Assembly: GCF_900100365.1 (NCBI RefSeq)
Contig: NZ_FNKU01000001.1
Span: 1,612,001-1,676,000 of the forward strand
Length of the DNA stretch: 64,000 nucleotides
Direction: 5' to 3'
From: Pseudomonas cannabina
GTDB lineage: Bacteria > Pseudomonadota > Gammaproteobacteria > Pseudomonadales > Pseudomonadaceae
A model generated the notes under the pieces. It saw only the letters and a list, made by a program, of their open reading frames with translations. It made no database searches and was not told where the DNA came from. Every line of letters begins with the position of its first letter. Position 1 is the first letter of the stretch. Both the position numbers and the translations under genes were made by a program. Shown here one piece after another: positions 27,519 through 34,552 of this stretch.

Positions 27519-28502
27519 ATGTTCAAAGGCATTTTGATCGACAAGGGCGAAGCAGGGTATCGAGTCGACCTGAGCGATATCGACGACGCGCAACTGCCAG
27601 CCGGCGATGTAACCGTGCGGGTGTCGCACAGCACGCTCAACTACAAGGATGCGCTGGCGATCACCGGTCAGAGCCCGATCGTGCGCAGCTTTCCCATGGT
27701 GCCGGGCATTGATCTGGCGGGCACTGTGGAAGTCAGCGATTCTGACGAATTCAAGGTCGGCAACAAGGTCCTGCTCAACGGCTGGGACGTCGGCGAAATC
27801 CACTGGGGCGGCCTGGCGCAAAAGGCCCGCTTGAACAGCGCCTGGCTCATCCCGCTGCCGGATGCGTTCACTGCCGCGCAGTCCATGGCCATCGGCACGG
27901 CGGGTTATACGGCCATGCTCAGCGTCATCGCCCTGGAAAAGCATGGTTTGACGCCCGATCACGGCGAGGTGCTGGTGACCGGTGCCAATGGCGGCGTGGG
28001 CAGTTTTGCCATCGCTATTCTGGCCCGCTTGGGCTATCGGGTGATTGCTTCTACCGGGCGCGTCTCGGAAAGTGAATACCTGCACACGTTGGGCGCAGCG
28101 AAGGTCATCGACAGGGCAAGCCTGTCAAAACCAGGCCGGCCGTTGGGCAAGGAGCAGTGGGCGGCGGCGATTGACTCGGTGGGCAGCCACACGCTGGCCA
28201 ATGTATGTGCCGGGATTCGTTATCGCGGAGTGGTGGCTGCGTGTGGTCTGGCGCAGGGCATGGAGTTTCCGGGTTCGGTCGCGCCCTTCATCCTGCGTGG
28301 CGTGACGCTGGCTGGCATCGACAGCGTTCACCGGCCACGGGCTGACCGGCTGCAAGCCTGGTCAAGGCTGGCGACCGATCTGGACCCCGCGCTGCTTCCT
28401 TTGATCAGCCGCGAAATCGGCTTGAGCGAGGTGATCGACATCGCCCCGCAACTGATCGCTGGTCAGGTGCGCGGGCGCGTGGTGGTAGATACCGGACGTT
28501 GA
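27519..28502 (+). CDS. acuI: Acryloyl-CoA reductase (AcuI/YhdH family MDR oxidoreductase)
   Basis: 327 aa, medium-chain dehydrogenase fold without zinc ligands. N-terminal HSTLNYKDALAITGQSPIVR and PMVPGIDLAGTV are AcuI/YhdH hallmarks. The NADPH-binding motif is TGANGGVGSFAIAIL, and IGTAGYTAMLSV precedes it. ATG 27519 follows TTGGAGGCGCAC; the TTG at 27507 is not needed. The reaction: NADPH-dependent reduction of acryloyl-CoA to propionyl-CoA, a detoxification and propionate/DMSP pathway step. It is controlled by the upstream AcuR-like protein. Confidence 0.88.
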   Translation: MFKGILIDKGEAGYRVDLSDIDDAQLPAGDVTVRVSHSTLNYKDALAITGQSPIVRSFPMVPGIDLAGTVEVSDSDEFKVGNKVLLNGWDVGEIHWGGLAQKARLNSAWLIPLPDAFTAAQSMAIGTAGYTAMLSVIALEKHGLTPDHGEVLVTGANGGVGSFAIAILARLGYRVIASTGRVSESEYLHTLGAAKVIDRASLSKPGRPLGKEQWAAAIDSVGSHTLANVCAGIRYRGVVAACGLAQGMEFPGSVAPFILRGVTLAGIDSVHRPRADRLQAWSRLATDLDPALLPLISREIGLSEVIDIAPQLIAGQVRGRVVVDTGR

Positions 28503-28521
28503 CGCGACTGTTTGCCAGAGC

Positions 28522-28965
28522 TCAGGCAGATTCCAGTGCAGCCAGTGTTCTATGCGCCTGAGCGCTGCCGATTCCGGTCTCGCAGGCTTGCAGCGGAGTG
28601 TGGCCGGCGAGCGCTGCATTGGCCGTGATCATCCAGCGCCCGGCACACTCGGGCGTGACAAATATGCGCAAGGCATGACTGGCGAGCATCACTACGCGAT
28701 CCAGACGCTCTGAGGCTACTGCGCCCACGGACTGCTGCTGGCGCTGGCGACGTTCCAGCGTCGAAGCCGACAGGTTGAACAGGCTTTCCATTTGCCGCGG
28801 ACTCAGGGCGAATGCATCGCGCATCGTGCGCACCCAGGCGGGCGCGAAACCGGCCTGAATATGCGCCAGTCGTTGCGTTTCGCTGCGCTGGCTGAGCTGC
28901 GAGGCCAGTAACCAGAAACCGGCCGCTGCCTGGCGATGTTCGGATAGGTGGGTAGCAAAAGTCAC
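28522..28965 (-). CDS. Orphan Xre/MbcA/ParS-type antitoxin (DUF2384)
   Basis: About 147 aa from GTG 28965 (an AGGCC stretch lies about 7 bp upstream; the longer frame to 29112 runs into an IS-end hairpin). The middle has a Xre-like helix-turn-helix (FALSPRQMESLFNLSASTLE RRQRQQ). The C-terminal DUF2384 toxin-binding domain reads ASHALRIFVTPECAGRWMIT and HTPLQACETGIGSAQAHRTL. Such antitoxins normally precede a RES-domain NAD-degrading toxin, but none is present: the next gene downstream is the convergent acuI. It may be a remnant or a solitary regulator. Confidence 0.7.
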   Translation of the reverse strand: MTFATHLSEHRQAAAGFWLLASQLSQRSETQRLAHIQAGFAPAWVRTMRDAFALSPRQMESLFNLSASTLERRQRQQQSVGAVASERLDRVVMLASHALRIFVTPECAGRWMITANAALAGHTPLQACETGIGSAQAHRTLAALESA

Positions 28966-29093
28966 AATCAGAAGGCCTGTTGAAAGTCGGCCCAAAAGCC
29001 TAACCCAGACGAGGTTGTGTTCAAGCGTCAGGATGTTACCGAGGATTGCTTTCAAGGCCGTGCTAAAGTCATGCGCTTGAATATCGCCGTCTA

Positions 29094-29139
29094 GGGTCTG
29101 TTCCCGTTTCATCGGCCGCGATGAAACCGGAACAGGCCC
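29094..29139. repeat. IS-end hairpin (46 bp)
   Basis: Two 21-bp arms (29094-29114 and 29119-29139) with two mismatches flank a 4-bp loop. The left arm with its preceding CTAG is identical over 21 bases to the left end of the IS5-family element at 19414-19434. It is best explained as a miniature element or two abutting ends of that IS. It lies between the antitoxin gene and the recombinase. Confidence 0.65.
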
Positions 29140-29203
29140 TGGAATGAATCAGAAGTGCAGGAGCCGCTCGCCTGCACGCGTACCGGAAAAGGCGTTGTTG
29201 CAC

Positions 29204-30169
29204 ATGCCGGAAGACCCCCACACCGACCTGCCGAAACCCGTCGTCAGCCCGTTTGCGCTGCCGGACGTCAACAAGCCGCTGCGGCTCTACCTCGACCGTC
29301 TTGCCCCTTCAAGCCGACTGACCATGACCTACGTGCTTCAGGATGCTGCCGACCGGTTGGGCATGGCCGATGTCGATATCCATGACATCCCTTGGCACAC
29401 CTTGCAGCCGGGCCACGTGACGGCACTGGTCGCGACGCTGCGCCAGGATGATTACGCGCCCAACACCACTTCGTTGTACGTAAACGCTATTCGCGGCGTG
29501 ATGAACGAAGCCTGGCGGCATGACCTGATCACCCATGACCAGTTGTTGAAAATCCGCTCGATCGAACCGGTCAGCGGCACACGGCTGGCCAAGGGACGCA
29601 ATATCCGCCGCACTCTGATTCGTGAGCTCATGGAGACCTGTGCAGCTGACCCGCGCCCTCAAGGACGGCGCGACGCTGCGATCATCGCCATTCTGTATGG
29701 ATCCGGCATGCGCAAGTCCGAGTCGGTGAACCTCGACCTGGCGCAGATCGATTTTGCCGAGCGCAGCCTGCGGGTGCTGGGCAAAGGCAACAAACAGTTG
29801 ATCAAATACGCCCCGGAATGGGCGTTCAGGGCACTGAACGACTGGCTGGAGCTGCGCCGTTCGTGCCTGCAGCCGGGGCAGGGCGACGACCCGTTCCTGT
29901 TCAACCGGATCCGGCGCGGCAGCCACATCACCCGCGAACGCATCACCAAGCACGCCATTTACTTCATCGCCAAGCAGCGCGGGCGGGAAGTCGGGGTCAA
30001 CATCATGCCCCACGACTTTCGTCGCTCGTTCATCACCCGCGTGATCGAAGAATACGATCTGTCGATTGCCCAGAAACTGGCGCACCACACGCATATTTCA
30101 ACCACTGCCAGCTACGACATGCGCAGCGAGAATGAACGCAGAAATGTAGTGGACGGCTTTGAGCTGTAA
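29204..30169 (+). CDS. Tyrosine recombinase (phage-integrase family)
   Basis: About 321 aa from ATG 29204, or 341 aa from ATG 29144. A SAM-like N-terminal domain (PLRLYLDRLAPSSRLTMTYV, SLYVNAIRGVMNEAW) is followed by the catalytic domain with Arg in LYGSGMRKSESVNLDL, Lys in VLGKGNKQ, His-x-x-Arg in PHDFRRSFITRV, His in KLAHHTHISTTASYDM, and the nucleophile Tyr in that motif. It is close to XerC/D-like chromosomal recombinases. There are no phage genes, excisionase or tRNA beside it, so it is a lone integrase whose substrate is unknown. Confidence 0.85.
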   Translation: MPEDPHTDLPKPVVSPFALPDVNKPLRLYLDRLAPSSRLTMTYVLQDAADRLGMADVDIHDIPWHTLQPGHVTALVATLRQDDYAPNTTSLYVNAIRGVMNEAWRHDLITHDQLLKIRSIEPVSGTRLAKGRNIRRTLIRELMETCAADPRPQGRRDAAIIAILYGSGMRKSESVNLDLAQIDFAERSLRVLGKGNKQLIKYAPEWAFRALNDWLELRRSCLQPGQGDDPFLFNRIRRGSHITRERITKHAIYFIAKQRGREVGVNIMPHDFRRSFITRVIEEYDLSIAQKLAHHTHISTTASYDMRSENERRNVVDGFEL

Positions 30170-30179
30170 GCCCAAAAAA

Positions 30180-30210
30180 AAGCCACCTCACGCAACGTGA
30201 GATGGCTTAA
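30180..30210. terminator. Hairpin with A/T tract after the recombinase gene
   Basis: AGCCACCTCACG-CAA-CGTGAGATGGCT forms a 12-bp stem with one mismatch. Eight A precede it, so on the minus strand it is a canonical terminator with a T-run; on the plus strand it may also stop recombinase transcription. Confidence 0.6.
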
Positions 30211-30229
30211 AGATCTAACCAAAGGAGTG

Positions 30230-30460
30230 ATGAAGCAGAGCAGTGATTCACAGGCCTTGCGACGCGGATTCGCAGGGCCGGGAGACGTGTTCGTTTCATC
30301 GCCGCCAACGGTAACACCGTCGCCCTCGATTCGATTATTAGCGTTATCGATACCAGCCATTAGCGAAAAAAATGGCAAACCTGACGCTGTCGACGACCAT
30401 CCGAAAATTCGATACCTCACCTCTGACCTATCCGCCGATCGGATAGCCAGCATCCCATAA
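30230..30460 (+). CDS. Possible small protein, unknown
   Basis: A 76-codon frame preceded by a very good ribosome-binding site (AAAGGAG, 3 bases before ATG). The product MKQSSDSQALRRGFAGPGDV... is Pro/Ser-rich and without recognised domain. The overlapping minus strand also has an open frame. It is the only candidate in the 333-bp gap before the cupin gene. Coding status is uncertain. Confidence 0.25.
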   Translation: MKQSSDSQALRRGFAGPGDVFVSSPPTVTPSPSIRLLALSIPAISEKNGKPDAVDDHPKIRYLTSDLSADRIASIP

Positions 30461-30502
30461 CGATTTCATGCTTTGCCGACCTGGAAATGTACGGAAAAGA
30501 GC

Positions 30503-30895
30503 ATGGAAAAGTTCGAGATACACCGTAAAACCGCGTTCGATGCGCTGGTGCCCGAGTACGGGCTCGAGGGCAGCCGTCTATTGCCGTGGGACGGCTATCC
30601 AATGCCGTTCGCGGGCGGCTGGTGCGTGGTTCGTCCCGGCACCCGCAGCGAAGCGCATACGCAGATCGATCAAGAAATCTTCATTGCCATCAAAGGTAGC
30701 GCCCGGCTTGTGGTGGGTGACAGGCAGATGGATCTCAACGTCGGCGATATCGCTGCGATTCCAAAGCACACCAATCATTACATGATCAACGATTCTGCCG
30801 AAGACTTCCACTTTTACGTGGTGTGGTGGGATATGAACTACGTCAACGCCTTCGTCGCGCAGCACAGCGAGACCACGGGGTGCCTCGATGACTAA
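30503..30895 (+). CDS. Cupin protein, metal-binding half of a predicted split hydrazine synthetase
   Basis: 130 aa from ATG 30503 (GGAAAAGA upstream; the 30-bp extension to TTG 30473 is unlikely). A single cupin barrel with metal-binding motif 1 in GTRSEAHTQIDQEIFIAIKG and motif 2 in GDIAAIPKHTNHYMIND. It overlaps the MetRS-like gene by 8 bp. In s56-p1 biosynthesis, N-N bond formation is catalysed by a protein that fuses such a cupin to a MetRS-like domain (Spb40). Here the two are encoded as overlapping separate genes in the same order. The proposed role is rearrangement of an N-hydroxylysine aminoacyl ester to a hydrazine; this is inferred from the pairing. Confidence 0.8.
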   Translation: MEKFEIHRKTAFDALVPEYGLEGSRLLPWDGYPMPFAGGWCVVRPGTRSEAHTQIDQEIFIAIKGSARLVVGDRQMDLNVGDIAAIPKHTNHYMINDSAEDFHFYVVWWDMNYVNAFVAQHSETTGCLDD

Positions 30896-32387
30896 GTTCA
30901 TTGTCACGATCACGCCGCCGACGCCCAACGGCGATCTGCACATTGGCCATATCGCCGGTCCGTTTCTGGCCGCCGACGTGTTCACCCGCGTGCAACGCCA
31001 GCGCGGTCACGAGTGTGTGCTGGTGTCCTACTCGGATGACTACCAATCCTACATGCTGCGCAAGGGCCGGGAACTGGACCTCGACCCGATGGCGCTGGCC
31101 CGTTGCAACTCGGACCGCATCGAAGCGTCGCTCGCAGCGATCAATATTCAGCCTGACAACTGGATGCGCCCCTACAACAATCCCTGGTTCGCCGAGGCGG
31201 CCGGCGAGGTGTTCAACACACTGCGCGAAGCAGGCTCGATCGAGTTTCGCGACGCCAGCGAGCCTTATTGCCCTGACTGCGAGGTCTGGGGCTACGAGGC
31301 GTTCGCTCGGGGTCGCTGCAATTACTGCGGCGCCGAGTCCGACGCCAGCCAATGCGAAAACTGCGCCCAGGCACCGGATGCCGAACTGATGACCGGGCTG
31401 CACTGCAAGCTGTGCAAGCAGCCTTCGCAGTGGAAAATCGCCCATCGCGCCTTTCTCAAACTGGCGACGTTCAAGCCGCTGCTGGGCGAACGGCTGCTGG
31501 GGCATCAGTGGCGCAAACCACTGAACGCCTGGCTGCGCGACACGCTTGAGCATGTACATGACTGGGGCGTGACGCGTCCGGGTGACGGCGGGCTGGATCT
31601 GCAAGCGGACGGCTCATGCCGCGTGCACACCTGGTTCATGGGACTGGCCGGGTACATGGCGGCCTTTCGTGAATACGCCGACAAGGTCGGGCGTCCTGAA
31701 CTGTTTCGCCAGTACTGGCAGTCGGGGCAGGGCACGCTGGTGCATTTTCTCGGTTTTGATTGTGTGTTCAGTCACGCCGTGGTCTACCCGGCGCAATTGT
31801 CGGCGCTGCGTGGCATCAAGGTGCAGCAGCGCTTCATGCCGAACCGGTTTCTCAAACTCGATGGCCTGAACCTGTCCACCAGCCGTAATCACGCGATCTG
31901 GGTCGGTGATCTGGCACGCGAGGCCTGCGCCGACAGTGCGCGTTTATACCTGGCCAGCATTGCGCCTGAGGAAGACGAGGGCGATTTCCGCCTGCAACAC
32001 TTTCAACACTGGCGCAAAAGCCTGTTCGAGGAGTTTTTCCCCGCCTTGCTGAAGGCTGGGGAAAACCACGATCACAGCTGGTGGAGCGGCATCTGCGGGG
32101 TGGATGCCGGGTTGCTTGAAGCGTTGCGCCTGCAATGGAACCGGGCTGCCGACCCCGCGCAGTTCTCCATGAAGCGCATGGCCCAAGTGCTGCTGGATGT
32201 GATTGCCATTACTCGCACGCGGCTCGCCGAAGACCGTCCGGTCAGTCATCTGACAGCGTTCATTGCGCTGGCGGGCAAAGCGCTGATCCCGGACATGTCA
32301 GCGCGCCTGGTCAGCGCATTCGAGCTGCCCGAAGCCCGGGTGAACGCCACGCTCATGAACGGCTCGGCCGCTGAATACTCCATCTGA
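30888..32387 (+). CDS. MetRS-like protein, predicted ligase half of a hydrazine synthetase
   Basis: 499 aa class I aminoacyl-tRNA-synthetase fold. The HIGH motif is in TPNGDLHIGHIAGPF at residues 11-20, a two-knuckle zinc region with eight cysteines lies at about 125-180 (PDCEVWGYEAF, RCNYCGAE, CENCAQ, CKLCKQP), and the KMSKS position is replaced by LNLSTSRNHAIWVG at about 328. It lacks the tRNA-anticodon and dimerisation parts of the 680-aa housekeeping MetRS, so it is not the translation enzyme. In hydrazine synthetases this domain activates an amino acid and esterifies it to the N-hydroxy group of N6-hydroxylysine. It is coupled to the cupin gene upstream and a DAO flavoenzyme gene 14 bp downstream. 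Confidence 0.85.
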   Translation: MTKFIVTITPPTPNGDLHIGHIAGPFLAADVFTRVQRQRGHECVLVSYSDDYQSYMLRKGRELDLDPMALARCNSDRIEASLAAINIQPDNWMRPYNNPWFAEAAGEVFNTLREAGSIEFRDASEPYCPDCEVWGYEAFARGRCNYCGAESDASQCENCAQAPDAELMTGLHCKLCKQPSQWKIAHRAFLKLATFKPLLGERLLGHQWRKPLNAWLRDTLEHVHDWGVTRPGDGGLDLQADGSCRVHTWFMGLAGYMAAFREYADKVGRPELFRQYWQSGQGTLVHFLGFDCVFSHAVVYPAQLSALRGIKVQQRFMPNRFLKLDGLNLSTSRNHAIWVGDLAREACADSARLYLASIAPEEDEGDFRLQHFQHWRKSLFEEFFPALLKAGENHDHSWWSGICGVDAGLLEALRLQWNRAADPAQFSMKRMAQVLLDVIAITRTRLAEDRPVSHLTAFIALAGKALIPDMSARLVSAFELPEARVNATLMNGSAAEYSI

Positions 32388-32401
32388 ACGGACCCACCAC
32401 T

Positions 32402-33541
32402 ATGTTGCTCGACTATGAGATTGCGGTGATTGGCGCCGGGATAACCGGTGCCAGTATCGCGGCAAAACTGTGCAGCGCGGGTGTGTCGGTAGTGCTTATC
32501 GACAAAGGAGCTGCCGCAAGTCTGGGTGCCAGCAGCTATTCCGGCGGGCTGGTGCGGCTGTACGACACCGACCCGTTGCTGATGGAACTGGCGGCCTTGT
32601 CCATCGACCAGATGAACGAGGGCGTGTTTGCCAGCACCTACGCCAGTGCGTTACAGCGTACCGGAATGATTTACCGCGCGGCTGCCGATCAGCGGGACGC
32701 GCTGTGCAACGCTATCGAGCAGCATGCCAGCGCGCGTTACCCGATGCGCCTGCTGGCCCGGCACGAGCTGGGCGGCGGCGGTTACCCGCGGTGCCCGGAC
32801 GAAGAAAGAGTCAACCTGTTTGAGCCGAACGCGTGCGTCGGCAATGTGCGCCTGGCGGTCTCGGCGCTGTGCCAGGTGGTGCGTCAGCAAGGTGTAGTGC
32901 TGGAACACCGCGACATCAAGGCAATCGAGTGTCGAACTCCTGACCGGGTAGACATCGAGCTGGGTGACGCGACCTTGCGTTGCCGGGCGGTCGTGGTTGC
33001 AGCGGGCGCCTGGACCCGGCATTTGCTGCCGCAAGCGCGGCTTGACGTGCGTTCAATCCCCTTGGCGCGGGTACTGACTGACAACGATTGGTCGATGCCG
33101 ATCATTGACTCGGTCGCCCAGAGCTATGCCATTCCACTGACCCGCAACCTCGTGCAGACCGGATGCGGGCCGCGGCACAATGCGCTGTGGCCGGAGCAAC
33201 TGGCGCAGCCCGATGCGCGGCATGCCGAAGATGCTTGCCGGCGCATCGAGCAGTTGTGCGGCTCTGCAACCAACGCCCGCGTATTGGATGTGTTGCCGGG
33301 GTTCGACAGCTACAGCGCCGATGGCCGTCCGATGCTGGGGTTTTGTGCCGAGCAAAGCCCGGTCTATCTGGCTGCCGGCATGTCGGGGCTGGGTTTCAAG
33401 CTGGCGCCCGGCATTGCCCGGATTGCTTGCGATCAGTTGCTTGGCCGCTTGCTTGGCGGCGATCACCCGTGTTCCGACTGGTCGGCGCTGTCACCGCAGC
33501 GGTTCATGCCTGATATCAACTCGTCGAGCGTGCAGCCATGA
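32402..33541 (+). CDS. DAO-family FAD-dependent amine oxidoreductase
   Basis: 379 aa with an N-terminal Rossmann motif VIGAGITGASIAAKLCSAGV followed by the acidic end VLIDKG, and a C-terminal GYSADGRPMLG-type motif (FDSYSADGRPMLGFCAEQSP) ending GMSGLGFKLAPGIARIACDQ. It is in the glycine/sarcosine oxidase group (D-amino-acid oxidase superfamily). In the s56-p1 pathway a homologous oxidase (Spb39) cleaves the lysyl-hydrazine adduct to release the free hydrazino acid; the same role fits here. Its stop overlaps the next start by four bases. Confidence 0.82.
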   Translation: MLLDYEIAVIGAGITGASIAAKLCSAGVSVVLIDKGAAASLGASSYSGGLVRLYDTDPLLMELAALSIDQMNEGVFASTYASALQRTGMIYRAAADQRDALCNAIEQHASARYPMRLLARHELGGGGYPRCPDEERVNLFEPNACVGNVRLAVSALCQVVRQQGVVLEHRDIKAIECRTPDRVDIELGDATLRCRAVVVAAGAWTRHLLPQARLDVRSIPLARVLTDNDWSMPIIDSVAQSYAIPLTRNLVQTGCGPRHNALWPEQLAQPDARHAEDACRRIEQLCGSATNARVLDVLPGFDSYSADGRPMLGFCAEQSPVYLAAGMSGLGFKLAPGIARIACDQLLGRLLGGDHPCSDWSALSPQRFMPDINSSSVQP

Positions 33542-34512
33542 TGCGGCCGCTGGTGCCTGTGGCGAACGGGCTACGGGTCGGCGTCAGCGCGCTGTTCGAC
33601 CCTGACGATACGCCGCATGCGCGAACCTTCATGCGCGCGCTGGCCGTGGCGCGCAACTTCACTGTGGAGCTGGCGCAGGTGCAGTGGCACTTTCTCGACG
33701 ATGGCGCCAACGCTGCTCGCGGCGCCGACGTAGCGCAGCACATGATCGACTGGCAGGCCGATCTGGTGATCGGTCACTTTTCATCCGACGCCGCCGTCAG
33801 TGCCGCGCCGCGCTATGAAAAGGCCGGTATTGCGCTGCTGACCCCGGCGGCAACCCTCGACCGGCTGACGCTGGCGCATCGCAACGTCTTTCGTTTCTGC
33901 CCTTCAGACCGCCAATTGGCGGGCGATCTGGTGAATTGGCTGGCGGTTCGACAGTGGGCGACTGTGCATGTGGATGCGGACGGCAGCGCACACGGTCAGG
34001 CGCTGGCGGCGGCGATTGGCACAGCGCTCGCTGGCGCCGGCCTGCACCGGGTCAACGACCGGGACAGCGCTGATGTGGAGGTATTCGCCGGGCGTCTAAA
34101 GACCAGCCACGCGCATTGGCAGGCCCGACGCCAGGCAGGCAGTGTTCGGCCGCTGGTGCTGACCGACGACGCCGCGTCGCCGCATCTGGGCACTGCCCCG
34201 GCACACGACCGCAACACGTTCGTCATCGGTTTCGCCACGCCAGACCGTCACCACTGCCCGGCAAGCGTGTTGCACCGAACGTTGTTTGCGGCCGAGCCGC
34301 ACACCTATTTCCGCGAAAGCCTGCTGATGCTCCAGGTGCTGGCTGTTCTGGCCTGCAACACCGCGCGCGGTCAGGCCCTGCTGGACACGCTGCATCACAC
34401 CACGTTCAGCACCCGGCTCGGCATCGTCAGTTTTGATCAGGGCGAATGCCGAACCGCTGCGACCCGCGTCTGGACGCTCGGCCCCGCAGGGCTGAGCGCC
34501 GCCGCTGACTGA
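33538..34512 (+). CDS. LivJ/AmiC-like periplasmic-binding-fold protein without signal peptide
   Basis: 324 aa. The N terminus RPLVPVANGLRVGVSALFDP goes straight into the first strand of a type I binding protein; QADLVIGHFSSDAAVSAAPR and YEKAGIALLTPAATLDRLTL are the classic LivJ hinge motifs. There is no signal peptide, so it should be cytosolic, like AmiC, the amide sensor of Pseudomonas. The second lobe is shortened relative to LivJ (about 370 aa). Embedded and translationally coupled inside the cluster, it may sense or chaperone an amino-acid intermediate. The function is open. Confidence 0.65.
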   Translation: MMRPLVPVANGLRVGVSALFDPDDTPHARTFMRALAVARNFTVELAQVQWHFLDDGANAARGADVAQHMIDWQADLVIGHFSSDAAVSAAPRYEKAGIALLTPAATLDRLTLAHRNVFRFCPSDRQLAGDLVNWLAVRQWATVHVDADGSAHGQALAAAIGTALAGAGLHRVNDRDSADVEVFAGRLKTSHAHWQARRQAGSVRPLVLTDDAASPHLGTAPAHDRNTFVIGFATPDRHHCPASVLHRTLFAAEPHTYFRESLLMLQVLAVLACNTARGQALLDTLHHTTFSTRLGIVSFDQGECRTAATRVWTLGPAGLSAAAD

Positions 34513-34552
34513 GCACTCACCGTTTCAAAACCATTCTAAGGACAGGAACCTC

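Noticed and set aside
30112..30453. Minus-strand 113-aa frame before the cupin gene
   Set aside because: Runs through a hairpin terminator and the end of the recombinase gene, and has no ribosome-binding site.
30888..32387. Housekeeping or duplicate methionyl-tRNA synthetase
   Set aside because: Too short, lacks the anticodon-binding domain and the KMSKS lysines; linked to a cupin and N-hydroxylase, which fits hydrazine synthetase better.
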